Positions 11,417 through 22,864 of a stretch of DNA of 64,000 nucleotides are shown here, one piece after another. Source of the DNA: Nymphaea colorata. Its lineage: Eukaryota; Streptophyta; Magnoliopsida; Nymphaeales; Nymphaeaceae. The notes under the pieces were generated by a model, which was not told the DNA's origin, searched no databases, and was given only the letters and a program-made list of their open reading frames with translations. The stretch is from assembly GCF_008831285.2 (NCBI RefSeq), contig NC_045140.1, forward strand, positions 24,570,131 to 24,634,130, in the 5' to 3' direction. Made by a program: the position numbers and the translations under genes. Positions within the stretch are counted from its first letter, which is position 1; the number at the start of each line of letters is the position of its first letter.

Positions 11417-13387
11417 CTAATTATCCCAGTAATTTCGCAGCTGCGACATGTGAAGTAGTAGCTCATCTCTGCCTAAGCCAGTGACACTGCTAGTCATGAT
11501 CCAGGGTGGAGGCTCCTTATATGATTTTCGAATTAGTTCCTGAAAATTCTTAATGTTCTCATCAGGTCGCTGCTTCCCACTTTTCTTTTTATCACATTTG
11601 GTGAAGACAAAAGTCATAGGGATCTGCATTGTAATGATAGTTAAGTACAATATCTGAAATCATAATGGATTATAATGGAAACCAACAAACAGATAAGCTA
11701 ACACAAATGGAAAGAGAAACTACATTGTTACGACCAAGCCAGTTGGCACAGTCAAGATCAATCTTTTGTGGTGGAACACTGGCATCAACTAAAAGTAGGA
11801 CAGCAACAATGGTGTTCCTGTTGAGAAAATAACCCTTTGTGAAAGATGACCAATCCATTCGAGCAGCCTCAGGAGCATTCGCAAATCTGGCAAAGAAAAT
11901 TTTCATGGTAAATAACAGATGAGAGAAAGGCTTGGTGACAAGTTCTGCTGTAGCATTACTAGAAATGCTTGTACTTCAGCGATTATTAAAACGAAAATAC
12001 AAGGTACAAAAAAAAGATCGTGTGCAGTATGGATGTTATTAAGCCTTTGAATTTCCAAGCCCTCAAATACCAGGTAGTAGATACAAATCAAGATAATTGA
12101 AAAGGCAAGTCAATTTATGTCATCATACCCGTAACCAGGTAAATCCACAATGTACCAGCTTTTGTTCACCAAAAAATGATTTATAAGCTGAGTTTTCCCT
12201 GCAAAACACGCATAATGTTTACATGTAAGAACCAAAGGCAGTGGTTTTCAGAATGGAGTTTCTCCAAAGAATTGCCTGCACTTGGTTATACTGCAACTAC
12301 ATTAACTTGATTAGATGACAAATAGGTTAATGTTGGTTATAGAACTTAACTCCCAAATGACATTCATGCAATATGACACGGAGATCATGAAGTAACTCCA
12401 ACATGCATAGAGGATCACTCACGAAATTTGAAGATTTCAAATTGCTGCTACGTTATCCCTTCATTATTTTGGGTAAAATTTAGGTTATCCAACTACTTCC
12501 ACAATTCTCTACGGCAATCATCTATCCATACCTTTTCTCTGAAATTTCACAAGGAATTAAGGCACCTACTCCTGCTTAAACAATTGCAAGATAGGGCTTC
12601 CATCTTTGCATTGCCAAGCAAGAAGAAGGAGGAGGATCAAACGCCAGGTAACAGTGAGAGATAGAAACATGGAGATACCCAAGATACCACAGCCAAGTAA
12701 ACTATTTAAGACACAAATGCCAAGAACCAACATGCACTCACAATAGGAAGTGAGAACAGGAAACATCAAGAAGCCCAATTGAAACAGAAGGAGCAACAAG
12801 CTTCATTACGGGGATTTGTAGGATGAACCTGGCTTCTTGGAGGTGAGTGCCACCTCCTTCTTGCGGGTTAGGGCGTTGATGAGAGAGGACTTGCCGACGT
12901 TCGAGCGGCCGAGCATGGCGAACTCGGGTCGATCGTCCTTTGGGCAATCCTTAACTCGACTGCTGCTCTTTACGAACTCAACCTGTTTGATCTGAGAGTG
13001 GCCCGCGTAAGGGCCGATAACGATATTGGAGCCAGGGAGGATCATTTCCTCTGTCACCTCCTCCCTCGCCACTCCTGGGGGAACGAACAGAGCCCTCCTC
13101 ACGAACTTCTCCCTCTTCTTATCAGCCACACGAGAAGAAGAAGAGGAGGAAGGGGGGTTAGTAGTTGGTTCATGACTGGGGCTCGGGACTGTTGCCTGAG
13201 AGTGGGAGCAATACAATCTGCTCCGACACGCGGGAAGATGAAGGAGGGAGGCATAGCGAAGCTGCTGGGGGAAGGAGAGAAGAGGAAGGATCAATGGAGG
13301 AGAGGAGGTCAAGAGATGATGGGGTTTGGAGAAGAGGAGGAAGGAAGGACCTCTTCGTAAGAGCATGTTGGAGGGAGCGTGAGACAT
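11417..13387 (-). CDS. EMB2001: EngB-type (YihA) GTPase, organelle-targeted, EMB2001-like
   Basis: Four exons: 12829-13387, 12129-12198, 11724-11886 and 11417-11623. They join in frame (phases 1, 0, 0) to 332 residues. The first in-frame ATG is 13385-13387; a second, at 13364-13366, would remove seven residues. The N-terminus is Ser/Pro/Leu-rich with few acidic residues, as in a transit peptide. GTPase motifs are in order: G1 GRSNVGKSS (about residues 160-168), G3 DLPGYG (about 205-210, split across exons 2/3), G4 TKCD (about 272-275), and the family C-terminus [22 protein letters not shown]. EngB proteins assist large ribosomal subunit assembly in bacteria. Plant relatives act in plastids or mitochondria, and Arabidopsis EMB2001 is embryo-essential. 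The family call is firm; the target organelle is inferred. Confidence 0.93.
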
Positions 13388-13794
13388 GGAAACAGGGAAC
13401 ACGCCTTGATTCGGAGCCCGGGAGATTACATCGAGGGATAGATCGACAGAGGGAGTGCATTTTTTTTTTTTTTTGCACCCATTCTTTAACGATGCTTTCA
13501 GAAACAGTCCTTCAATTTATGAATTTGTTGTTTATGACTACATCTAATCATCTATACTGCAATCTGGAACCGCTCGAGTAGAAATGTGAGTAATCGTTAC
13601 TACCACTCTTCTTAGGTAAGTAAAGAAGCTCAGCCTTGTTGGATAGATGGTTTAACATCAGAATTGCTTTTTTGTATGATCAGGAGTGCACCTTGAAGGA
13701 GTACTGATATCTAGAAAGTTACTTTGCCAAATGACAACAATTTTAACCTAAGGTTTTATTTTGCAGTTTCAGAGGAAAAAAAAAAAAAAACAGA
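13388..13794. other. GTPase 5' flank up to the copia relic
   Basis: Short 5' leader and promoter region of the GTPase gene. A T-run lies at about 13461-13474 and an A-run at about 13777-13791, just before the first recognisable retrotransposon coding sequence. No gene is seen. The A-run may mark a breakpoint of the retrotransposon relic. Confidence 0.4.
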
Positions 13795-13805
13795 CCAACG
13801 AAGTC

Positions 13806-16665
13806 TTGGATTATCGATAGTGGCGCTAGTCACCATTTGTGCTCACGTTTAAGTTTCTTATCCACTTCAGTAAAGCTAAACACTACATGTTTCCCATCCA
13901 CCTGCCCAATAACAATGTTGTGAATGCATCTCATGTATGACAAGCAACTCTTTCCCAAGGAGTAGTTCTACATAATCTTTAACATGTTTCATATCTTTGG
14001 CATAACCTCATATCTATCACTCACCAAACAAGGTTCATGTGTTTCTTTATCTAGTTATGTATTGCAGGACTAGAGTTCCAAGATGATGATTGGAGCTGGT
14101 AGTGAAAAGACCAACGTACCAAACCATGAACCCTCTGTTTCTATGACCATAGTGCTTACCCAATCCAACTTGCGTCATTCATGTCTGTAAAACCCTTCCC
14201 TTCAGTAAATGAGTTGTTTACCAAAAATGGCTTTAGAATTAGGTCATTAATTGTCTTTTGCGAAGTTTGTCAAATGGCAAAGGAAACTCTCTTATATTTT
14301 CCTTTGAGAAATACAAAAACTGCTTCTGCTTTTGAACTATTATGTTCGCGATTTGTGGGGATTCTATTCCCAAGCTGGAAATTCAGATGTGAGATATTTC
14401 CTTACAGTGGCGTTTTGATGACAACTTGCATCGTAAATAGAACACCCACAAACTTGTTACAAGTCATGACACCATATGAAGAATTGTTAGGTAAAAAACT
14501 GAATTGCTCGTATATTTATTTTTAGGTGTCTCTGCTGCGTCGCTAACCTGAATCCAAACAATAAATTTGTCACTAGAGCCAAAAGAGGTGGTTTTATAGG
14601 TTACACGAGCATAAGGTTTACAACCATGAGTCAAAAACATTAGACTCTGGTTGTGATGTAGTATTGAATGGCCAAGTCTTCCCTATTAGATCATGTGACT
14701 GTCCAAACCAACCTTCTGTTATTCTTAGCCCATTAGAGAGCAAATACGTGAACAACTTAAGCACTAGATTGAAGGGCAACAGTCTTCGATCAGCCTACTT
14801 TCGACTCACATTTGGATGAACAAAATCCATTAGACCTACAATTGCCATTGGAAATTCCCTTCGCCGAACCTGCTTCAAACTCACTTGTAGGAGAGGATCA
14901 ACCTGTTTCAATTGAAAACTAGCAATTACCTCAAACTTCTGATACTCAGATTCCTCAACTGAGAAAATCTGTTAAACCCTTTGTCCTTTTAAAGGACTTC
15001 TATTGTGGAGCTATTGAATTCCATTCACCTAGTTCATCGACACTTGGAAGGCCCAGTGCGACCATGTACCCTCTAATCAACCACTCGTTCTTTTGCAATT
15101 TTTCCCTTTCACATAGAGCCTTCCTTGCTTCAATATACCAACAAAAAGAACCAACTTCATTTTCTTAAGCCTCATAAGATCCTAGCTGGGTTGTAGCTAT
15201 GCAAGGTGACATTGCAACATTAGAAGTTAATGAGACTTAAGACATTGGTTAAACCTCGAAAAGGTGTGACTCCCATTAGGAGTCGATGGGTGCATCGGAT
15301 TAAGTATAAATTTAATGGATAGATAGAGCGCTCCAAAGCATGCTTGGTTGCAAAAGGTTATACACAGGTCAAAAAGCTAGACTTCCAAGACACATATGCA
15401 CCAGTCACGAAGCTCGTCACCATGAGATGTTCACTCTCAGTTGCTGCTAAACAAAACTGAAGTCTACACCAAATGGATGTCGGGACGTCTTTTTAGATGG
15501 GGATTTAGAAGAAGACATTTACATGGAGTTGCAACAAGGGTATGGTGATGCAAATGAAACGAGGATATGCAAACTTCGCAAATCACTTTATGGTTTACGG
15601 CAGGCACCTCACAATTGGTTTGTCAAGTTCTTCGACAATATTAGCTTGTGAATTTCAATAGTCAAACTAAGATTATTCCCTGTTTATATATAAATTCTAT
15701 GTAGGTATTGATTTATGTTGATGACTTGGTCATAGCAGGTAATGTGTGGTATTGATTTATGTTGATGACTTGATCATAGTGGGTAATGATGAGCAACTGA
15801 CTCAAGTATTCAAAAATTACATGCATGAGCAGTTCAAATGAAGCATCTTGGATCACTTAAGTATTTTCTTGGGAGAATTAGCAAGACCAAAACAATGTAT
15901 TTTCCTGTCACAAAGAAAGTATGACTGTAACGTTATTGACGCGGCATGACTAATAAATGCGAAGCCAAGTGATAATCCCATGAAGCAAAGACTTGTGCCA
16001 GCAAATGAGGGTGAACCATTGAACAATCCATCAGTTTATCATAGATCAGACGGGCGGTTGATATATCTAAAGGTTTTCGCGCCCAAACAACGGTTTTTGC
16101 TATTCAACCATTAAGTTGATTTATGCAATGTCCAACCAAAGGTTGTTCTGATGAAGCTCTAAGACTTCTGCATTACCTGAAACAAAATCCAGGTCGGGGA
16201 ATATTGCTTCCAGCATACCGAAGTTTTCAATTGACGACATGCGTTCTATTACCGGCCATTGCGTCTTCTTTGGTGGAGCGGTAGTGTCACGGAAAATGAA
16301 GGAACATAACACTCTCTTTCATCCGTGTAGGCAGAATACCGTGCTTTAGCCAACACAACATGCAAACTGGTTGTTGGCTAAGGGGGTTGTTCACTGATCT
16401 ACAGGTTCAAATTGCCAAATCTACAGTTCTATTGTGTGATAATAAATTTGTTCGTCACCCGTCAAACAATTCATCTATGCATAAATGCATCAAACATGTA
16501 AAGATAGATTGTCACTTGGTGCGAGACCTCATCAAGGTAGGAGTATTTAGCACTCGCTACATCAGTTCCAAGTTGCACTTAGCAGACATATTTACTAAAT
16601 CATTTGGTAAAGATCAATTTCTATTTCCCAAAGACAAGCATGCCCAGTTTGAGGAGGGGCTATAA
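13806..16665 (+). pseudogene. Copia pol pseudogene (PR-INT-RT-RNase H)
   Basis: Fragments in several frames match copia pol. Protease: WIIDSGASHHLC at about 13812-13847, with the DSGA catalytic motif. Integrase zinc region: CEVCQMAK, then FPLRNTKTASAFELLC (about 14262-14345). Integrase tail: VNRTPTNLL...TPYEELLGKK (about 14430-14500). RT: DFQDTYAPVTKL (about 15380-15420), [12 protein letters not shown] (about 15575-15612), and a YVDD motif that is duplicated (about 15712-15770). RNase H tail: HLADIFTKSFGKDQF (about 16575-16620). Stops and frameshifts occur throughout, and most of the integrase core between 14350 and 14430 is missing. It cannot encode a working protein. Confidence 0.85.
15704..15791 (+). 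repeat. 44-bp tandem duplication over the RT active-site codons
   Basis: Units 15704-15747 and 15748-15791 both begin GGTATTGATTTATGTTGATG and each encode the RT motif YVDD. They differ at a few positions. The 44-bp unit is not a multiple of three, so the duplication shifts the frame. Confidence 0.85.
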
Positions 16666-16682
16666 AAGGTAAAAATTATACG

Positions 16683-16925
16683 TGTTAGATAAGTGTTATC
16701 TTCTACATTTTGATTTATTCGGCAGTTCTTTTCAGATATCGCCGAGACCTCAAAGCTTCTAGAGCTACATTGCTATAGGCGTGAAGTCATTTTCAGCAGT
16801 ACTGTAACAATTCTGATTCTTTTGTATCAAATTATTCAGATATCTGTACTATTATTCATTTTCTCTTACATTCTTTTTCTTGGAGATGTACATGAGCCAC
16901 CGGGATCGAGTAATATCACAAGAGA
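16683..16925 (+). repeat. Possible 3' LTR remnant of the decayed copia element
   Basis: Begins with TGTTAG, a usual copia LTR start, about 20 bp after a purine-rich tract. The sequence is AT-rich and non-coding. No clean CA end, second LTR or target duplication is visible, so the right boundary is a guess. Confidence 0.4.
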
Positions 16926-17079
16926 GGAAACTTTCTCATCGCACAGAGTCTCTTCCCTTTCTTATGCCTAGTCTATTTTCTGCACGGTATTAACCTGCTT
17001 CAGCCTTGCATCTTTTCTTTTCCTGTGCTTAGTCTATGGAACATACGAAAAGGCCAACTAAAAGTTCTCCAGCTAGAAA

Positions 17080-17143
17080 ACCAAGCAATTCGTTGTAATC
17101 TGTATTAGTTTACCAAGCAATTCGTTATAATCTGTATTAGTTT
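17080..17143. repeat. 32-bp tandem duplication
   Basis: Units 17080-17111 and 17112-17143 begin ACCAAGCAATTCGTT and differ by one base. They lie in the 3' flank of the ACR gene. Confidence 0.85.
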
Positions 17144-17529
17144 AGAGTCAACTCAAAGTCTTATTCTGCAATCCGGTCTACTGGAAGAAAGAAGAACAGT
17201 TGCAAACAAAAATTAACGAAATGTGTTTCTTTGGAGTAATCAAAGCCAATAATCACTTCGATTGTAGCAATTTTTGACAAGACATACAAGAAACCGGCAC
17301 GTTAAAATTGGCACAAGATATGGTAGCAGAGAGAAGGGCTTGGAGAAAAAGAGGAAGATTGAGAGACCCGGTTGGTACAACTTTACATCATATTTACACA
17401 TGGTTCCATTTATTGCATCTAACAATGAAAAAGAACGAAGAAGAGAAAAAACAAGGAATTCACGCTATTTTAATCTGAAAGGTCAGACGGTAAAATGCTA
17501 AACACCAGCCTACCGCTCTTTCTTTCTTT
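17144..17529. other. 3' flank of the ACR gene
   Basis: Non-coding. On the minus strand an AATAAA polyadenylation signal lies at 17409-17414, about 115 bp past the ACR stop codon, so most of this stretch is probably 3' UTR. Confidence 0.45.
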
Positions 17530-20500
17530 TCAAGACTTTATAGATCCAAAGTTACCGGAGAACCGTTCGAGCTGAGACCATAGGAGGTTGCCGATGGAGA
17601 AGAAACTCGGTCGCTCCTGACCGTTGCCGTTGGCAGTACTATTGCTGCGCTTCACCAGGTTACATGAGGTGATGACCTCCACATTGCCAATCTCTTGCCT
17701 GATCCGATCAATCGTCTCATAATCTATATCATTTCCCGACGAATCAGTTACAAAGAACGTGTCCGACACAGAGTCACCACTTGTTGACACCTCCGCTCTC
17801 GTCACCATAAGACCATTTTCACGAAACACGCGTGTGATGTCTGTTAGAAGTCCGATTCTGTCATATGTTCGCACATCCAATCTTAATCCCTGCAACAAGC
17901 ACAAAACAAACAGGGGATTACTACAACTTGGTCCATCTTTGTCACCTGCAAGTTCTCTTCTGAATTTTGTCAACAAATGTGCGCGAGACTCTCTCGTTGG
18001 TGAAGGCAAGAACTAGATCGGTCCTGCTCATCAGGAGAGAAGCCCAAATCACATGCTCAGTTGGTAGAGCAGACTCGCTCAGCACAAATATACTGATGGT
18101 TTATAATCAAGTTCCACTCAAACCTACAACGCCACTACATCTAGAGCATAGATAATTCAAAACCCATCTTTACCTGGGTATTTCTTCTCTCTATTGCGGC
18201 TTCCAAACATTTGACAACCCTGCGTTTCTCACTTTCGGTATTCAGGGTGCAACCATCCATATGACGAACAAAGTACTCCTGGAAAATGGAATCCAGAAAT
18301 AAGTCCACAACAAAAAACAAGCATTAAAGGCACGTGAAAGATCATAAATATGACCAAATGACATTATTTGCTAAGTCACATTTTTAAAATGCTTTAACAT
18401 CTTCATTGTGAACCCTGAAGATCAATAGTCTCCATCATAGTATGTCATAACAGTGTCATACCAACGCAATTTAATCAGCTGAGTGTTCTTAGTGTCGAAC
18501 ACTAATATTAGGAATCACAGAAGATCTTCCTAGCTGGTATTTCATCAGCACGAAAGCAAAAGACAACCCCAGACCGGTCTGTTGTGGCTCTTCATGAAAG
18601 CAAGAGTCGCCCAAATAACAATTACGTTTCTTGGTATGTTCCACAAAAAAATGATCAAGCAATTTGTAGTTATAAGAGCTTACCTGTGAAATTGATAAGT
18701 TGAAGTAGCAGAGTGGGAGGGGGAGGGGGAGGGGGAGGGGGAGGGGAGTGTACTTAACATGACAGACCATTAGATCTGCTCAACAGGAATATCAAGCAAC
18801 CCCTGTGCTAGCTGAGATACACAATAATATTTGAGGTTGGTACCTGAATAGCCAAGGAACCTTTAGAACTGATGGCAGCATGGAAGACCACATATTTCAT
18901 GTCAGTGAGAGTGACAACGGTGTCAAACAGCAGCTTAGGCCTGTCTCTACTAAGGACAGTCACAACCGAATAGCTCCTCTCCTGGCAATGATCAATTGAT
19001 ACCGTGGTACCTACACCATCCTGCTTCTTCCTATCATCTGCACCTCCAACTCCCTCATAATCCTTGTCCTCGAACATCATTTGGTGCAACCTGCGCTCAG
19101 CGTGAGTCAGGCGGGACAGGACCATCGCTCGAACTGCTCTTCTTTCATCCCTGCAGCCATTGTTAATCCTCAGCACGTTGCAGAGCTGATCCCTCAACAG
19201 GTCCAGTCGTTCGAGGTCTGTAATGGGCTTGGACGTGGTGCAGTCAGTCACAAAGGCGATGCATGCCATGCGGGCATTATGAGTCCAGAGATGAGCAGAC
19301 ACCACATTGCAGTTCATGTCCTTGAGCACCGCTGAGATCTCAGATAGGAGCCCTGGCCGGTCTGTCCCAGTCATTTCGAATACTGTATACTGCGCAGGAA
19401 GCTTAGCCCCGACTATTCTTCCAAGGCAGGTCCTCACCTCTTTAGCATCCTCTTCTCTTCTTGCCTCAACAGCCTGCCACAATCATCGAAGGATATGCTT
19501 GATTTCACAAACTCAGAGCACGTTATTATACCTTGAACATAGTGTATTTGCAAACTAGGAATCCTCATCTTGTTGATACACATCTTGTGTCCTAATATTG
19601 CATCCTGAGTCTGTAACGAAATGGGATAATTATGCGTAAGGTGTTCGACCTCCCACTCGGCGCTTAAACATTGTAGCAGTGGCTCAAGAGCTAGAATGTG
19701 TGATTTGAAAAGAAAACGAAGCAGATTACATGATAGACACATTGTTAAAATATTCTAATATGGGTTTGCCATCACGCTATGGATAACAAGAATAACGTGT
19801 ATTAACATGTTAAGCAACATTTTTTTCATGGACCGAACCACTTAATGTAGATTAATCCAGAAAACAATGAAGAAGTCAAAACATTTTAAGAATGTGATCT
19901 AGTAGATCACCAAATCGCTAAGATGTTGCTTGATCTGGTTGTCAGTAACATGGTTTTAGAGAAAATGATTCTGCAGGAACACAAAGTTTCTGGGGCATTA
20001 GATGAACTGGTAGTCGCATTAGAGGGTGTTACCTGTTGGATGAAGCGAATGAGGCCCTCGTCTGTGAGTTTGCGCCCGAGCTGATCCGTGACATGAAACA
20101 CTGTGATGACAAAAACGATGGCAAGCCCATGTGCAGCCATGATTTCAAATCAGTCGGTAAGAAAACTTTCTTTTTATCTTTATTTCTTCATCTGTTTCTT
20201 TCTTTCAGTTCCATCCACCAATATTATTTAGTAAATCTTAGTGTTATAGAGTTGGTACTTGTTTCTGTTGGATTATAGAAGAATATGGGTGTTGGTGTTA
20301 ACTTGCCATCCATGAGCCATCCTCCGTCAGAGGAGACGTATGATTTTGAGATGACAAGGTCGAGGTCCGTTAGTACTTGAACCATCTCCAACAGGAGTCC
20401 GTGCTTGTTTGCACTATCCACCTGCAACATCAAAGCAAAATCAAACCCGTCCAACATGATTTAGACACTCGTGCATGAGTCCTTCCAAAATACAAAAAAA

Positions 20501-21703
20501 AAAAAAAAAAGAATCACAGTTAACGAATGTTATGCTAAGAGTCAATTGGCTCCAAAGTCTGTGTGAGAAAAAGGGTAGGCATATAGCTTTTCCCCTTGAT
20601 GAAGAGAGTACAGAAAATCTCTCACACACACTCTCTCTCTCTTTCTCTCTACACTGTTTAAATCGTAGCCACCATGAGAACTGTAATTATAAGGACTTGT
20701 TGCTTAATTTGATAACATTATGTCCATATGGGTTACTAAGGAAAGGGCATACGTTAGGCAGGATTGTGCATATTACAGATCTTTGTAGAGCAATCGAAAA
20801 GTCAATTTCTACTGCACCAAAAACCTGGGGGAGAAATTAAGGCAAAGGTTTTCTGCTTAACTGGAATCCTATTACACAGAGTACATGCATGACAGAATAT
20901 TTTTTGAAAGGTTTAAATTGTCACTACTTTTTAAAAGGTTTGAACTGTCTAGCACCTAGTTTCTCTGGGAACTAAATCTTTTAACTAAAAGTTTGGAACA
21001 CCAAGCGGAAATCTTCATCCTGCCACTGTGCACGGCGAGATTTAATGTTCTCATATTTGCCTGGATCTGCTCATTAAGTGGTCTAATATTTGGAAGGCTC
21101 GTCCTTCTGAAAAGAACATGAATATGAGTCTGAACCTAGGTGCCAGTCCTCTGTTTTCAACCTTTCCGGGAAATATCACGACCACATGTGATCACTACAA
21201 CCATATAGCGAGGTGCTCCCCAGCTCACGAGCAAAAAGTAGTTCACTGATAAAGACGGGCACGATTTGAAAGAAAAGTAATGAGTTGGTCTTTTGGCGTA
21301 TTACCTTCACCAGCGTGCAATCTCGACAGGTGTCGTTGTCAATGCAAACTCTGCAAAAATAGGGAAAAAAGAACGATGCTTAGTCTGCCACAAACAGCTA
21401 ATCTAAGCTATCTATTCCTCCAATCCGACGTCAGCTGGGACTCAGTTTCTTGACGATCAATATTGATACTCGTTCCAGAAGCATGAGCACAATCGGAGCC
21501 CCAGATTGGGAGGATTCTATTATTATATGAACTTTGTAAGGGAATTTTCATATCCGATCGTCCCATGAATCATGAATAGCTTAAATTCAATGACATAAGA
21601 CGAGTTGCAGGCTAAAAGAACAAGGTGCAGACCTTGGTGAATGAATCCTCTCGAACAATGTCTGGAATTGTGGATCCACATAAGGAGGGTATATTATATT
21701 CAT
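17530..21703 (-). CDS. ACR1: ACT-domain repeat protein, ACR1/ACR2-like
   Basis: Seven coding exons: 21633-21703, 21305-21350, 20307-20421, 20033-20100, 18844-19473, 18174-18278 and 17530-17889. They join in frame to 464 residues, the usual ACR length. The start MNIIYPPYVDPQF and the stretch CIDNDTCRDCTLVKVDSANK are typical of ACR1. Four ACT domains lie at about 40-115, 129-205, 268-340 and 346-415, each with the D-R/K-G/P-x-LL type turn (for example GTDRPGLLSE and SRDRPKLLFD). The tail (FFSIGNLLWSQLERF) matches the ACR1/2 ending. ACR proteins have no catalytic domain and are thought to sense amino acids, by analogy with bacterial GlnD. Intron 3 uses a GC donor. The ATG follows a good acceptor (GCAG at 21705-21708), implying a 5'-UTR intron. 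Family call firm; ACR1 versus ACR2 less so. Confidence 0.93.
18714..18748 (+). repeat. (GGGGGA)n array in an ACR intron, G-quadruplex candidate
   Basis: Five or more runs of four to five G separated by single A on the plus strand, within ACR intron 5 (18279-18843). The transcript carries the C-rich complement; the plus (template) strand has the spacing of a G-quadruplex. Confidence 0.8.
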
Positions 21704-22465
21704 CCTGCGATACAAGAGAAGAGCCGGCCAAACAACCCATGTCACCAAAAGTGGGAAAGAAATTTATATACACGAATAAAAACCATGATTAGCTTATGCT
21801 TTAGAACGAAGAAAAGAGAACAAGCAACCGCCAAAGCGAAGGTGTAAAGAGGAACTGTTCTTGAAAATAAAGGGGGATCGGAGGTTAAGGCGGCAAAGCT
21901 TGCCTAGAAACCAATAGTCGACTGATCTCGTCTCTCATACGAACGCAAACAATTAGAAAACTCTCAGCCCATCGAAAGACCCACCACCAATCTCAAACTC
22001 AAAACCCCACTGATAACAACATATATAGACGAGAGAAGAACAAAAAGATTGAAATCAAAGCGAAGATATAATTAAGAAAACAAAAAAGGTGCCTTCGGTC
22101 AATGCTAGCGACGGCTTACGCAAAGGATAAGAAGAAGAGAAGCGAAGGAATAACTTATTTAAAACAAATCTCCGTCGTCAGGTAACCGCATAAGGGGGTT
22201 TAAAAAAAGAACAGAGATAAAGAGATGAAAGACGAGGAAGTACTTAAGAGGAAGAGAAGACAGAGAGACAGAAACGAAAGAGAAGGGCAACACCCATTAG
22301 AAGAAAAAAGAAGAAAAATCAGAAATCCAGGAAGCGGAGATGGGGAGGTTAACAGAACAGGTCAACAACCCGTGGCCGCTCAGTTACCTCTCCACGTCGA
22401 TGATGAGGACGACTACCAGCGATCGCTTGACCGCTCCAAATCTCAAGCACAACCTTTTCCTTCTT

Positions 22466-22501
22466 TCTTTCTTCTTCTTCTTCTTCTTCTTCTTCTTCTT
22501 C
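22466..22501. repeat. (CTT)n microsatellite
   Basis: About eleven CTT units on the plus strand, read as GAA/AAG on the ACR gene strand, in its probable leader or promoter. Confidence 0.85.
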
Positions 22502-22707
22502 TACTCTGCTTGGCTTCTCTCTCAGGCTCGCTGGCCTCCAAGGAAAGAAACTCGGTCACGAGATCTTCAGCTGCTGCTCCTTTTAGAAAGAGAAGACTCC
22601 CCTTTCCCCCGTTTCTCTCCCGCCCTCCCCGCCGTTTGCGGTTCGACCTTTACGCGCCGAGAGAGTTGTGCGTTGGCGGTGCTGATGGGGGGAGGAGAAG
22701 GAGGCGA

Positions 22708-22864
22708 CACGTGGAGAGGAGAGCCGTGCCAGGTGGCAAGGCGCGGGTCGTTGGTTGAGCTGGCAAGAGAAAAAAAGCCGTGAAAGAAAGGAGGAGGAAA
22801 AGGGTGAGCCTTTGACTTTGACATCTGACGTGGCGATCCACGTCGCCAGAGAATGACGTGGCAC
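22708..22864. promoter_or_regulatory. Cluster of ACGT-core (bZIP) elements with W-boxes
   Basis: A perfect G-box CACGTG (22708-22713), TGACGTGGC (22826-22834), CACGTC (22839-22844) and a second TGACGTGGC (22854-22862). TTGACT and TTGACA W-box-like words lie at about 22812-22822. TGACGTGGC is the hybrid C/G-box bound by plant bZIP factors. The cluster is about 1 kb upstream of the ACR start codon. Regulatory meaning is inferred. Confidence 0.5.

Larger units (their letters stand above)
13795..16925 (+). mobile_element. Decayed Ty1/copia LTR retrotransposon relic
   Basis: Copia pol order is kept on the plus strand but heavily broken: protease, integrase zinc region, integrase C-terminal part, reverse transcriptase, RNase H. 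The relic ends in a purine-rich tract (about 16648-16660) and an LTR-like start TGTTAG at 16683. The gag region and a 5' LTR are not recognisable, and a 3' boundary at about 16925 is approximate. It separates the GTPase gene from the ACR gene. Confidence 0.8.

Noticed and set aside
13165-13581. Plus-strand frames opposite the GTPase first exon
   Set aside because: Antisense shadows of the well-supported EngB exon.
18055-18070. tRNA D-arm-like sequence GCTCAGTTGGTAGAGC inside ACR intron 6
   Set aside because: The D-arm is perfect, but the following bases do not form an anticodon stem and no T-arm or B box follows, so it is not a tRNA gene.
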